A stretch of DNA of 64,000 nucleotides, from assembly GCA_965277695.1 (NCBI GenBank), contig CBDIDQ010000033.1, positions 124,001 to 188,000 of the forward strand, given 5' to 3'. The notes under the pieces were generated by a model. It was not told the DNA's origin. It did no database searches and saw only the letters and a list, made by a program, of their open reading frames with translations. The DNA is from JABSOG01 sp965277695 (GTDB lineage Bacteria > Pseudomonadota > Gammaproteobacteria > Enterobacterales > Alteromonadaceae). Shown piece after piece: positions 34,399-43,739 of this stretch. The translations under genes were made by a program, and so were the position numbers. Positions within the stretch are counted from its first letter, which is position 1; every line of letters begins with the position of its first letter.

Positions 34399-35290
34399 AC
34401 TTATCGCCTTAAGAACACTTGCCAACCGCCTTACTCCTGAGGTATTTTGTCCAGTAATAGAGCCTGTTAGACTCAATATTTCTCCCCTGATTAAAACCAT
34501 CGATATATTAAACCAACACCACATAACCCCCATCGTTATCATTAATCCGACATTAGGTGAGTTCTCTTCAGCAGAGCCGCTGGATTTCTTAAATGAAATA
34601 CAGCTACAAGCATCTGACATTGATTTTATTCCATGTGTAGCAACCAAAGAGTTCCCTGTTGATGAACTCAACGACATCATTGATGAGCTGCCCGATGAAT
34701 TTGCCGTATTTGTTGATGATGGGTTAAAAAAGCAACATTTAAGTATTCTAGAGGATGCAGAAACAATTCTAATCAAAGGAAAATACAGAGAAAGGCTTCT
34801 GAAAGATTTGACTCATAATATTGTCCATATTGAAGATGGGTTTCAAAAAAAGAGTAGAAATAGTGACTATAAAAAACGCTCTGACTTTAGTTATGCTCAT
34901 GTTGATTTTATCGAAGATGATGATATTCATGGGTTTGGCGACTATACCATCACTGGCGAAGCTTACACAGAAAGTGGCGGGCCAGCTTACGTTGTCGCGA
35001 TACACCTGTCTTATATCGATTCAGAAGAGGATGACTCAATGTATGTCGAGCATTTTTTGTCTTATGACGACGGTTCACCATCAGGTCCTGGCGACAAGTT
35101 TGGCGACGCTTTAAATCAATTGATTAAATGCCATCAGGATTCTCCCGATAAGTTTTATCCATCAAGCGGGTTAGCTGGCTTTTTAGCACTTGAGGCTGAA
35201 AATCATTTTCCCGGCCTAGGGGTGGTGAAAAAATTATCCGTTCAACATCATATAGAAACTATCTGTCACTATCTGTCGGAGCATAGCTGA
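34364..35290 (+). CDS. sce7725-family protein
   Basis: A protein of 308 residues from the ATG at 34364 (after GGAGA). The opening MYYPVLRAKQFELIALRTLA and CPVIEPVRLN are the hallmark of the sce7725 family, which is found next to sce7726 in many genomes. Further on are EFAVFVDDGLKKQH, a central EDGFQKKSRN stretch and HLSYIDSEEDDSMYVEHFLSYDDGSP. An upstream frame from 34280 adds 28 residues that overlap the neighbour and are not homologous-looking. It overlaps sce7726 by 35 bases and its stop shares a base with the next ATG, so it is the middle member of a coupled trio. Biochemical role unknown. Confidence 0.8.
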   Translation: MYYPVLRAKQFELIALRTLANRLTPEVFCPVIEPVRLNISPLIKTIDILNQHHITPIVIINPTLGEFSSAEPLDFLNEIQLQASDIDFIPCVATKEFPVDELNDIIDELPDEFAVFVDDGLKKQHLSILEDAETILIKGKYRERLLKDLTHNIVHIEDGFQKKSRNSDYKKRSDFSYAHVDFIEDDDIHGFGDYTITGEAYTESGGPAYVVAIHLSYIDSEEDDSMYVEHFLSYDDGSPSGPGDKFGDALNQLIKCHQDSPDKFYPSSGLAGFLALEAENHFPGLGVVKKLSVQHHIETICHYLSEHS

Positions 35291-36333
35291 TGGCAAAGTG
35301 TTGCATGAACTGTTTTGATGACATCGGGCTAAAAAACAAAATTAAAGCTGAGTCGACATTCGGGCGTTGTAGTTTCTGTAAAACACAAGATGCTTGTTGT
35401 GTCGACCCTCAAATACTGGCGGATGATTTTGAGTTTTTATTATACTCATTTGAAGAGAGTGAAAACGGTGACTCTTTAGTTGATGTGCTAAATGATTCAT
35501 GTCAGATCATTAGCGATGCAGTGACTAATCAACACGCTTTATTGGCTCAAATTATCGGTCAAAACAAGGCTTCAAAAAACTATAAATTCAAATACGAAAC
35601 ACAAGCACACCTTACCGCCTGGAATGAACTTAAGGTTGAGCTAAAACATCAAAATCGTTTTTTTCCAAAGCACTCGATATATTCGTCTCTATTTGGTGTG
35701 GCAGCAACAGAATCCAGTGGCGATCTCGATATTTTTTATGCGCTTTTAGAACAAATTAGCTTGCCAGTGTTAAAAGATGATGGTGAACCGTTTTTCAGAG
35801 CTAGAATTGCCGAACAACGGTTAAATAAAGACAAAATGGGCGCACCACCGAATAATCTGGCGTCTGCTGGCAGAGCGAACCCAAGAGGCATTGCTTACTT
35901 ATATTTGGCGGAAAATCTTGAGACCTGTATTGCAGAAGTAAGGCCAGCAAAGGGCAGCGGAGTTTGCGTATCAGCAGTTACCCTGACAGCAGACGTGGTT
36001 TTTCTTAATTTATCCGAACCTCGTCGTAGTGTGTCTGTCACAGAGGTCGCTGAAAACAGACATCAACAATTTTTTACTTATTTAGCGTTTTTAGAAAATC
36101 TGTCGGGTGAATTGTCGCAATCCATTTTGCCTGACAACTCGGATCTTGAATATATTCCAAGCCAGTTTTTATGCGAGTTTATTAAATCCATCGGCAAATT
36201 CGATGGTTTGATCTTCAATAGCTCCTTCGGCACTGGTAAAAACTATGTTTTGTTTGATCCCCGCAACGCTGAAATTGAAGAACCCAATCAATACACCATC
36301 ACCGCTACCAGTTATGAGTTTGAAACGGCATAA
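35290..36333 (+). CDS. RES-domain protein with N-terminal zinc-ribbon-like motif
   Basis: A 347-residue protein. Near the N-terminus two Cys pairs (C5-x2-C8 and C27-x2-C30) suggest a small zinc ribbon. The C-terminal half carries the RES fold: FFRARIAEQ (about 168-176), MGAPPNNLASAGRANPRGIAYLYLAENLETCIAEVRP (about 183-219) with the arginines, tyrosines and glutamate typical of RES NAD-glycohydrolase/phosphorylase toxins. RES proteins usually degrade NAD and halt growth. The start ATG overlaps the sce7725 stop by one base (TGATG), making it the third gene of the module. It ends six bases before the convergent nhaC-like gene. NAD cleavage is inferred, not shown. Confidence 0.8.
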   Translation: MAKCCMNCFDDIGLKNKIKAESTFGRCSFCKTQDACCVDPQILADDFEFLLYSFEESENGDSLVDVLNDSCQIISDAVTNQHALLAQIIGQNKASKNYKFKYETQAHLTAWNELKVELKHQNRFFPKHSIYSSLFGVAATESSGDLDIFYALLEQISLPVLKDDGEPFFRARIAEQRLNKDKMGAPPNNLASAGRANPRGIAYLYLAENLETCIAEVRPAKGSGVCVSAVTLTADVVFLNLSEPRRSVSVTEVAENRHQQFFTYLAFLENLSGELSQSILPDNSDLEYIPSQFLCEFIKSIGKFDGLIFNSSFGTGKNYVLFDPRNAEIEEPNQYTITATSYEFETA

Positions 36334-36339
36334 GACTGC

Positions 36340-38091
36340 TCAAGCAAAAAATACCACCGTCAACATCCACAACAAAGCGGCAATACTAGCGGCTATGGTC
36401 GCTGGTACCAACTGAGTTTTTACATGATCCATCAAGTCAGCACCTGTGGTCATTGCGCTTAAAATGGTGGTGTCGGAGATGGGCGAACATTGATCGCCAT
36501 AAACGCTGCCATTGAGTACGGTGGCGAAACAAACGGACAGATATAACACCGGGTTTTCTAATCCCTGAGCTTGACCTACGGCCCACGCCAGCGGCATGGC
36601 TAGTGGAAAGGCGATGGCATAGGTGCCCCAGCTGGTGCCAGTTGAAAAGGCAATCACCATGGTTAGCAGCTGTAAAAACAGTGGCAGCAACCAATACGGA
36701 ATTTGCTCGCCGAGCTGTTCAACCAAGAAGATACCGCCGCCAATTTCTTTGCTCAGTGTGCCGATGGTGATCGCCAGCATTAAAATCACTGACGCCATCA
36801 CCACGCTTTTAAGCCCATCGCCAATGCCTTCCATCAGTTGATTTAATCTCATGCCTTTGAATGAGGCGATTAGTGCTGAGAGCAACAACGCTGCACCAAA
36901 CGCCCAATTGACATTCGGTGAGCCAAATAAAATAAAGGTGCCAACGGCGATGCTAATCAGCAATAACAATGGCAGAAAAAACTCGGCAACGTGGGGTTTG
37001 TATCCATCAGGTACGCGGCTACTTTGCTGGTCCTGAGTGCTCAACGGTTGGGCTCCGGGTCTGTCTAGTTGACCTGTGCTGCGGGAGCGGGCCATGGCGT
37101 CTCTTATGCCTTTGCCAGAAAAACGAGTGATATCCAGACTCAATAACAAGGTGCCAATGACGGCAAATAGGCCATAAAAACTTAATGGAATAGCACTGAA
37201 AAAGAAGCTCAAACGGTCGGCTTCGGTGGCCAACACGGCGACTCCCGGAACAAAAATCAATGCTTGGATATACGCAGGCCAAGCGTTAAAGGCTAATAAT
37301 GAGGCAATAGGGGAGGCGGTTGAGTCGACAATATAACTCATTTCTTCATGGCTAACGCCTTCTTTGTCAGCCAGTGGTCTGACGGTTGTACCCACCAATA
37401 CGGTGCTGACAGTGCCCCCTTGAAAGAACACTACGCCGAGGCTCCAAGCCACTAATTTGGCGCTGCGAGGGCCACGAACAAAGTGCAAAGTCATGAACTC
37501 TGCAAAGGCTTGGGCCGCACCGGTACGGGTCCAAATGCCCATCAAGCCGCCGAGCAACCATAAATACAGCAGTAATAATCCCGCCGCACTGGTGCTAGCC
37601 AAACTGGGCACTAGTACATCGTCAGTGAGGTTAAATCGACCAAGCATCAAAGAAGCGGTGACAATGCCGCCGAGCAGGGCAGTGATAGGCTCTTTGGTTA
37701 ACAGGCATAAGGCAATCGCGACAAAAGCGGGCAGTAAGGACCAGATGCCAAAATGAAATTTGAGTTTTAGCTGGAGATATTGAACTTCGTCATTGACTGT
37801 TTTGACCACCCACTGGTCATTAATGCTAGGTTTACCTTCATCTGATAAAGCTAAACGGTCAAGGGCGGGTTGACTCAGTGGTGATTGCTCATAAGGTACG
37901 GGCTGCGGTACCAGCAATTCTTTGCCTTTGTAGGTGTAGGCCAGTTTGCCGTCATCATTTTGATAGACGTTAAACGATAAGGCTTGTTCGCGCCATTGCG
38001 GCTGGATATTGTTAAACACGTACAAGCTGGCAATAATGCCGAGCAAAAACAAGCTAATGGCGATATTGCCGGGTTTTAATGCATTCATCAT
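36340..38091 (-). CDS. NhaC-family Na+/H+ antiporter
   Basis: A 583-residue membrane protein with about 12 hydrophobic segments. An N-terminal helix (IAISLFLLGIIASLYVF) and a periplasmic stretch precede the core. NhaC-like core sequences include ALLGGIVTASLMLGRF, GLLLLYLWLLGGLMGIWTRTGAAQ, VVFFQGGTVSTVLVGTTVRPL, STASPIASLLAFNAWPAYI, FSTGTSWGTYAIAFPLA and GSVYGDQCSPISDTTILSA, the last one highly typical of the family. It exports sodium in exchange for protons, as expected for a marine bacterium. Tandem Met codons leave the start ambiguous by one residue. It converges on the RES gene with almost no space. Confidence 0.93.
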   Translation of the reverse strand: MMNALKPGNIAISLFLLGIIASLYVFNNIQPQWREQALSFNVYQNDDGKLAYTYKGKELLVPQPVPYEQSPLSQPALDRLALSDEGKPSINDQWVVKTVNDEVQYLQLKLKFHFGIWSLLPAFVAIALCLLTKEPITALLGGIVTASLMLGRFNLTDDVLVPSLASTSAAGLLLLYLWLLGGLMGIWTRTGAAQAFAEFMTLHFVRGPRSAKLVAWSLGVVFFQGGTVSTVLVGTTVRPLADKEGVSHEEMSYIVDSTASPIASLLAFNAWPAYIQALIFVPGVAVLATEADRLSFFFSAIPLSFYGLFAVIGTLLLSLDITRFSGKGIRDAMARSRSTGQLDRPGAQPLSTQDQQSSRVPDGYKPHVAEFFLPLLLLISIAVGTFILFGSPNVNWAFGAALLLSALIASFKGMRLNQLMEGIGDGLKSVVMASVILMLAITIGTLSKEIGGGIFLVEQLGEQIPYWLLPLFLQLLTMVIAFSTGTSWGTYAIAFPLAMPLAWAVGQAQGLENPVLYLSVCFATVLNGSVYGDQCSPISDTTILSAMTTGADLMDHVKTQLVPATIAASIAALLWMLTVVFFA

Positions 38092-38270
38092 TGGTTTTAA
38101 ATCAAGTTGATGGGAGTTTGCATTATTATAGTCGATTTAATCCTATAAGGACGCTGTATCACCTGCAAAATGGGCAACGCTACCGCTATTTTCTGATTTG
38201 ATCTGCCTTTTGCTGCGCCTTTAGTGTATACTTCGCGACCATTTTTTAACTTTCTCAGGGTGTGATTGCA

Positions 38271-38654
38271 ATGAAAGCCTTATTAATTAAACTTATCCGC
38301 AACGGATTGGGTCAACTGATTATTTTTATTAACTTTATTACGCGACCAAAAAAAATGGTCAGAAGTGATGATCAGCAACAGGTTGTTGATGAGCAATTGC
38401 AGGATATGGCATTGTATCAATTTCAGGCTTGTCCATTTTGTGTCAAAGTACGCCGCGAAACCCATCGTTTGAACCTTGATTTGGATTTGCGTGACGCCAA
38501 GAATAATCCGCAATTTCGCCAAGAGCTGGCTGAACAGGGTGGCGCAATTAAGGTTCCTTGCCTGAGAACCCAAGAGGGCGATAAAGTCACTTGGTTATAT
38601 GAATCTAAAGATATCATCAAGTACTTAGATCAACGCTTCGGCGAAGCCGCTTAA
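38271..38654 (+). CDS. Membrane-anchored glutaredoxin-like protein
   Basis: A 127-residue protein with an N-terminal hydrophobic segment (LIKLIRNGLGQLIIFINFI) and a glutaredoxin fold: LYQFQACPFCVKVRRETHRL with a CPFC redox pair, IKVPCLRT (cis-Pro) and LYESKDIIKYLDQRF. Such proteins are annotated as glutaredoxin or GST N-terminal domain proteins. A GTG at 38262 is in frame, but the ATG at 38271 has the better-spaced CAGGG. TATACT near 38226 may be its -10. It is divergent from nhaC. Confidence 0.88.
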   Translation: MKALLIKLIRNGLGQLIIFINFITRPKKMVRSDDQQQVVDEQLQDMALYQFQACPFCVKVRRETHRLNLDLDLRDAKNNPQFRQELAEQGGAIKVPCLRTQEGDKVTWLYESKDIIKYLDQRFGEAA

Positions 38655-38696
38655 TTTTATACCACAGAAGCTATTTTGGTTTGATTGCCATTAAGG

Positions 38697-38900
38697 TCGG
38701 TGGGCTTTTCTGGTTTTTGGAGCGCTTTGTTCTTTACAATCAAAAGCACTCACCACGGAGACACGGGGGCACGGAGAAGGTCAAAAGCAAAACAGTTAAA
38801 ATCATGGTTTTGGGCTTTTTTCTCCGTATCTCCGTATCTCCGTGGTCAATTTTTTATTTTTTTAAGAACGAAGCGCTCCAGTGACTTGAAAAGCCCGTCG
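38697..38900. repeat. Palindromic MITE-like repeat, copy B
   Basis: The 336-base gap 38655-38990 is mostly one copy of the ACGGAGACACGGAG palindrome: TGGGCTTTTCTGG...GGAGCGCTTTGTTCTT on the left, CCACGGAGACACGGG inner arm, CTCCGTATCTCCGTGGTC inner arm on the right, then AAGAACGAAGCGCTCC and GACTTGAAAAGCCCGTCG. Both ends are complete, so this is the best-preserved copy (about 204 bp). Short open frames through it are chance. Confidence 0.85.
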
Positions 38901-38990
38901 AACCCCTAAGGCATTCACAATGTTTATTCCTAAGGTTTAATTATCCACAAGTTGAATAGTTACAATGGTTTTTGATTTTGCTGTTAATTG

Positions 38991-40157
38991 TTAGCTGTTA
39001 GTCGCTTTTCGTGAAGGGAAGCGAATAACCACTTCAACGCCTTGCCCGGGCTCACTCGATACGGTAATTGAACCTTCAAGATCATGTTCTACTAGGCGTT
39101 GAATAATGCCCATACCCAAGCCACTACCGCCTTTATCGGCGCTGGTGGTGTAGTAGGGTTCAAACACCTTTTCTAGCACCTCAGCACTCATTCCTTTACC
39201 ATCATCTTGATAATGCAGCTCTGTCCAACCATTAGTTTCTGTGGCTGATAGCGACAGATTGCCGTAATTCCCATCGGCATAACCATGAAATAAAGAATTA
39301 TTAACCAAATTGGTGACAATTTGTGACAGCGCACCGGGATAACTATTGATTTCGATTTCAGCTGGAATATTGGTGTGGACTTTATGGCTGGTTCTTTTTA
39401 GCTCGGGTTTGAGGCTTAACAGGATGTTATCGATATATTCGTGCAAGTTGAATTGAGACACGGTGTAACGACACTGATCAACTGCGACCAGTTGGAAGCT
39501 GTGTAATATTCGCGAAGCGCTTTCAATATTGGTTTGGGAAATATGTAAGGCTTCTTTGAGGTTTTGTAAAAAACTGTTGAGTTTGGCCGGTTTTAAGGTT
39601 TTGTTTTCAAACGACTGTTGTAGTGACTGAGCCTCATCAATGGTATAGCTTAGGGCGGTATTTAAGGTGCCTAACGGAGTTGATATTTCGTGGGCGATGC
39701 TGCTGACAAAGCCACCGAGTGCCGACATTTTTTGTGATTTTAATACCAAGTCACGTTTAATTTTCGATTGTTGGGCTAGTCTTTTTTGGTTGGCGACCCG
39801 GGCCAGCACTTCGGCTTGATGGATGGGTTTGGCAATGTAATCTGATGCGCCAACCGAAAAACCTTGGGCAATATCTTCGGATTCTATCTTGGCTGTGACG
39901 AATATGACCGGAATGTTGGCGGTTTTAATATCGCTTTTTAACCGTCGGCAAGTTTCATAACCGTCAATGCCCGGCATCATCACATCTAGCAAAATTAAAT
40001 CAGGTTTAAATTCATCAACTAATGCCAATGCGGCTTCACCACTGTCGGCTTGGGCAAGATTGTGATTGTGTTCACTGAGGTAATGACATAACAAATCCAT
40101 GGTGACCGGATTGTCGTCGACTATCATGACGTTAAAGGGGGTTTGATTCTGACTCAT
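38991..40157 (-). CDS. Response regulator / histidine kinase hybrid (REC-HisKA-HATPase)
   Basis: A 388-residue soluble signalling protein with a receiver first: VDDNP, D58 in LILLDVMMPGIDGYE, FVTAK and K110 in SDYIAKPI. Then HisKA with H156 in SSIAHEISTPLGTLNTALSY, and HATPase with LVNNSLFHG, DDGKGMSAEV and GGSGLGMGIIQRL. There is no membrane segment, so the input probably arrives through phosphorylation of its receiver by another kinase. No partner gene lies beside it. The 222-base gap to tyrA holds its promoter area but nothing I can define. Confidence 0.92.
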   Translation of the reverse strand: MSQNQTPFNVMIVDDNPVTMDLLCHYLSEHNHNLAQADSGEAALALVDEFKPDLILLDVMMPGIDGYETCRRLKSDIKTANIPVIFVTAKIESEDIAQGFSVGASDYIAKPIHQAEVLARVANQKRLAQQSKIKRDLVLKSQKMSALGGFVSSIAHEISTPLGTLNTALSYTIDEAQSLQQSFENKTLKPAKLNSFLQNLKEALHISQTNIESASRILHSFQLVAVDQCRYTVSQFNLHEYIDNILLSLKPELKRTSHKVHTNIPAEIEINSYPGALSQIVTNLVNNSLFHGYADGNYGNLSLSATETNGWTELHYQDDGKGMSAEVLEKVFEPYYTTSADKGGSGLGMGIIQRLVEHDLEGSITVSSEPGQGVEVVIRFPSRKATNS

Positions 40158-40379
40158 CAGGATATGGCTAGACCAGCTTTTTTTGGCGTGGAAGATAGCA
40201 CTAATAGTAGCAGTAATTTTTTCTTTTTAGCAAACTGCAAATGGATTACCTACACCATGATTAATCAATGATTCGGTTATAACCCATAACAAGATAAAAA
40301 GAGTTTCACAGTAGTTTTCCCGCCCTTGGCTGCGTAAACTAACTCTATTACGTTTAAGCCAGTGCTTCAAGGGAAGACG

Positions 40380-41501
40380 ATGACAAAGATTGATATAAAT
40401 CAACTGCGCAATCAAATAGATGCGCTTGATAGCCAGCTGGTCGAGCTGCTGGCGCAACGGGGCGAAGTTACCCGCAAAGTTGGCCAATATAAAAGCCAAG
40501 TAGGGGTGCCAGTTTATGTTCCTGAACGAGAGGATGCGTTATTAACAGACCGTCGTGAGCAGGCTCAACAGCTGGGCGTTTGCCCTGAGCTAGTCGAGGA
40601 CTTGTTGCGCCGTATTATGCGAGAGTCCTACAAAAGTCAGCACCAGCAATATCATTGTGCTAATAAACACAATAATAAGGTGGTTGTTTTTGGTGGTAAT
40701 GGTGCGCTGGGTAAAGTGTTTGTTAATATGTTTCTGTTGTCAGATTATCATGTAACTATCATTGAAAAAGACGATTGGCAACAAGCACCCGCTGCTGTGG
40801 CTGATGCTGGGCTGGTGGTGATTGCGGTGCCAATCAATGTTACGGTTCAGGTAATTAAAGCCTTACCGCCACTGCCACAAGACTGTGTATTGATGGATAT
40901 CACCAGTGTGAAAACCGAACCATTAACCGCAATGATGGCAAAACATCAGGGGCCAGTGGTTGGTCTTCATCCGATGTTTGGCCCGGATAGTTCCTTTGTC
41001 AAACAGATTGTGGTGGTGTGTGATGGTCGCGAGTCAGCTGCCTATCAATGGTTGCTGGCACAAATCAAAATTTGGGGTTGTATTACTTACAGTTCAAGCC
41101 CGCAAGACCATGATAAAGCGATGCAGATGATCCAAATCATGCGTCACTTTTCGAGTTTCGTTTATGGTCAGAATTTGCAAAAAGAGAATCCTAATTTAGA
41201 TCAGCTACTGGCCTTCAGTTCACCAATTTATCGGCTGGAACTGGCAATGGTCGGTCGTTTGTTTGCTCAGGATGCGCAACTGTATGCTGATATCATTTAT
41301 TCCTCAGAACAAGCCATTCCGTTATTAAAACGCTATATCAGCACCTATGAAGCCGCTGTTAACTCCCTTGAAAACAAGGATAAGCAGGGTTTTATCAGCG
41401 CCTTCAATCAGGTGTCTGATTGGTTTGGTGAATATGCCGATGCGTTTCAAAAAGAAAGCAAAAGCTTGTTGTTAAAAGCCAACGATAGCCGCTCTTTGTA
41501 A
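40380..41501 (+). CDS. tyrA: Bifunctional chorismate mutase / prephenate dehydrogenase
   Basis: A 373-residue TyrA of the T-protein type. The N-terminal AroQ chorismate mutase (about 1-90) reads IDINQLRNQIDALDSQLVELLAQRGEVTRKVGQYK... RREQAQQLGVCPELVEDLLRRIMRES. The NAD-dependent prephenate dehydrogenase follows, with VVVFGGNGALGKVFVNMFLLS (Rossmann), LMDITSVKTEPL and VVGLHPMFGPDSSF. It converts chorismate to 4-hydroxyphenylpyruvate for tyrosine synthesis. ATG 40380 with AAGGGA seven bases upstream is the likely start; a GTG at 40362 is the upstream alternative. Confidence 0.95.
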   Translation: MTKIDINQLRNQIDALDSQLVELLAQRGEVTRKVGQYKSQVGVPVYVPEREDALLTDRREQAQQLGVCPELVEDLLRRIMRESYKSQHQQYHCANKHNNKVVVFGGNGALGKVFVNMFLLSDYHVTIIEKDDWQQAPAAVADAGLVVIAVPINVTVQVIKALPPLPQDCVLMDITSVKTEPLTAMMAKHQGPVVGLHPMFGPDSSFVKQIVVVCDGRESAAYQWLLAQIKIWGCITYSSSPQDHDKAMQMIQIMRHFSSFVYGQNLQKENPNLDQLLAFSSPIYRLELAMVGRLFAQDAQLYADIIYSSEQAIPLLKRYISTYEAAVNSLENKDKQGFISAFNQVSDWFGEYADAFQKESKSLLLKANDSRSL

Positions 41502-41530
41502 AGCTTGTTTGCCCACGGGTTTGTCGTCCT

Positions 41531-41719
41531 ATTCTTTAAAAGACTATCACGGAGACACGGAGACACGGAGGTACACGGAGAAAAAGCAAAGTCAAAATCA
41601 AAAGACTTTAAAACAACATTTTTGTTTTTGACCTTCTCCGTACCTCCGTGCCTCCGTGGTCAAAATGCTTTTGATTTTAAAGAACGAAGCGCTCCAATGA
41701 CCCTGAAAAGCCCATCGCC
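41531..41719. repeat. Palindromic MITE-like repeat, copy C
   Basis: A third ACGGAG palindrome: CACGGAGACACGGAGACACG on the left (from 41549), CTTCTCCGTACCTCCGTGCC then TCCGTGGTC on the right, then AAAGAACGAAGCGCTCCAATGACC and AAAAGCCCATCGCC. The outer left arm is eroded to ATTCTTTAAAAG. Its right end is directly continued by the 6-bp target site of the neighbouring IS, and the same right half recurs in the tandem triplication beyond the IS. Confidence 0.85.
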
Positions 41720-41912
41720 TTAGAACTCGCATTCAGCACCATTTATCAGAAACACGCGATTTAAATAAAACCGATATTTGGATAAAAATCAGTGTAAGAC
41801 ATTTGCCATTGATCAATGGCGGATAGATCACTCCAGTTAGTGGCAATAGATCAAGGCCATACCCAGATACCTATGGCATACTGTCGGCCAAATTTTTGGT
41901 TGAGAGCACATC

Positions 41913-43567
41913 GTGAAAATCCGCCCAGTAGCACCAGCGCCGCCAGTCGTCAAATCGCTGACCCACCTTGGGTTAGTGGCTGCTGCGGTGGATGGGTTAA
42001 AACTGGTTGAGCGGATTGATGAACGCCTGCCACTGGACGAAGACAGTGGCGTTAAGGTCACCCATGGCCAGCGCATTAAGGCCATGATCATCAATGGCCT
42101 CGGTTACACCACCAGTCCACTTTACCTGACACCCGATTTTTTGAAGGCAAAGACGTTGAGCGCTTATTGGGTGATGGCGTCTTGCCTGAGTATCTCAATG
42201 ACTATGCGCTAGGGCGTACACTGGATGCGCTGTTTGCGTACGGCACAACCCGGTTATTTGCCGAAATGGCCTTTGAAGTCGGCAAAGAACGGGGCCTGTT
42301 GGGTAAGTCCCTGCACCTTGATACCACCACGCTGCTGCTACAGGGCGAGTTTACTGAAGCTGTTGCATTAGCTGAACAACAAGGCATGGAGAATATGCCA
42401 GTGCCTGCATTAGGCCATTCTAAAGCCCATCGCCATGACTTGAAACAAGTCGTGATGTCGTTAACTGTCACCGGTCCGTCATCTATGCCGCTATGGTTTG
42501 AAGGGTTATCGGGTAATAGCAGTGATAAAGCCAACTTCCACGACAGCATTGCGCAGTTTGAATCGTTTAAAAATGCCGTTCAATCAACTGACGATTTTTT
42601 ATGGGTGGCTGATTCAGCACTTTATGCTAAAGAGAAACTGCAAGATACCGACATAGGCTGGTTAACCCGAGTCCCCCAGACTGTCCAGAAAGCCCAGATA
42701 CTGGTCAAACAGCCGGATGAAGCGGTCACGTGGCAACCCTTGGGTAATGGTTATAAAGCGGCCATTTATAAAAACCAAGAACCTGGCCAAGTCTGGTCAC
42801 TGTTCTACTCAGAACAAGCCTATAAAAAAGAATGCATCAGTTTTAACAGACGAGTTGATAAGGCGCAGGAAAAAGCGGAAAAGGACTTAAAGACATTAAG
42901 TAAAGAAGTCTTTACGTGTCAAAAAGATGCGTTAAAAGCAGGCCAGAAATGGGCAAAGTCGCTTAAACATCATCAGGTTACATTTACCGTAATAGCGTCT
43001 GAACGTTACAACAAGCGCGGTAAGCCAGCGAAAGATGTCGTGCCAGATTATATTGAATACAGACTCAATGGCCAGCTCAGTGATGATGAAAATAAGCAGA
43101 CAACCGCGCGTCATCAGTTGGGGCGTTTCATTTTGGCAACCAATGATATTGATAATACGGGACTCACCGCTGAGGCAATGTTATCAACGTATAAAGAGCA
43201 GCAAAACGTTGAACGGGGCTTTCGCTTTATCAAATCGGATGAATTCCACCTAGATAACATCTATTTGAAAACGCCAAGTCGGATTGATGCGCTAATGATG
43301 GTGATGACGCTTAGCCTGATGGTTTACAACACCAATGAATATCAACTGCGAGAAGAAATGCTCAGGCAAGATGTGACGTTACCGAATCAAAAAAAGAAAG
43401 AAGTGCCAAGGGTCACACTGCGCTGGGTATTTCAGATGATGCAAGGCATACACACCGTCGACGTGACGGGTATAGGCAACTGTGTGACAGGTAAGACCGA
43501 AGTCAGAGAAAAAATCATTCGTTTGTTTGGTCCCACAGCCTGTTCAATTTATGACGTAGAAACATAA
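41913..43567 (+). CDS. IS1634-family transposase in two frames (-1 shift)
   Basis: The first frame (41913-42212, GTG start) gives the N-terminal DUF4277-like part: SLTHLGLVAAAVDGLKLVERIDERLP and KVTHGQRIKAMIINGLGY. The second frame, lying at -1, is open to 43567 and gives the rest, including GLLGKSLHLDTTTLLLQGEF, FLWVADSALYAKEKLQ, STYKEQQNVERGFRFIKSDEF and YLKTPSRIDALMMVM. Joined at the T-run at 42137-42143, they make a protein of about 551 residues, the normal length for this family. The join is either a one-base deletion in a T7 tract or a programmed slip; see the frameshift site entry. If slippage does not occur, the transposase is dead. Confidence 0.9.
42137..42186 (+). promoter_or_regulatory. 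Possible -1 ribosomal frameshift signal
   Basis: TTTTTTG (42137-42143) is phased T-TTT-TTG in the first transposase frame, an X-XXY-YYZ slippery heptamer whose -1 slip lands exactly in the second frame. Two bases later GGCAAAGACG (42146-42155) can pair with CGTCTTGCC (42178-42186), a 9-bp stem with one bulged A. The spacer is shorter than usual. Confidence 0.5.
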
Positions 43568-43739
43568 CAGGGAACAGATTTCCCCCGTTCATTTTGACTA
43601 TGCTAGCGCAAGCCGCTCGGTAGAATTCTCCGTGGGTGCGTGTAAATTGGCAGGGACACTCGTTGTCTGCGACAACACTGAACTGTAAACCTTTATTCGG
43701 TTTTATGTTTTGTGGCTGATTCGTCCTGCTGAATGCGAG

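Larger units (their letters stand above)
41726..43739 (+). mobile_element. IS1634-family insertion sequence (about 2.0 kb)
   Basis: The element is bounded by perfect 13-bp inverted repeats CTCGCATTCAGCA (41726-41738) and TGCTGAATGCGAG (43727-43739), with further inner similarity (ATAAAACCGA at 41765-41774 against TCGGTTTTAT at 43697-43706, plus TCAGTGT). A 6-bp direct repeat TTAGAA flanks both ends (41720-41725, 43740-43745). The empty site CCATCGCC-TTAGAA-GAC is preserved in the tandem repeats to the right, which confirms the target duplication. It encodes one transposase of the DUF4277/IS1634 type, split by a frameshift. Length and 6-bp duplication are plausible for the family. Confidence 0.9.

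Noticed and set aside
38681..38909. Two short frames of 67-74 codons after the glutaredoxin gene
   Set aside because: They run through the palindromic repeat copy B and similar frames appear in copy C, so they are repeat-derived.
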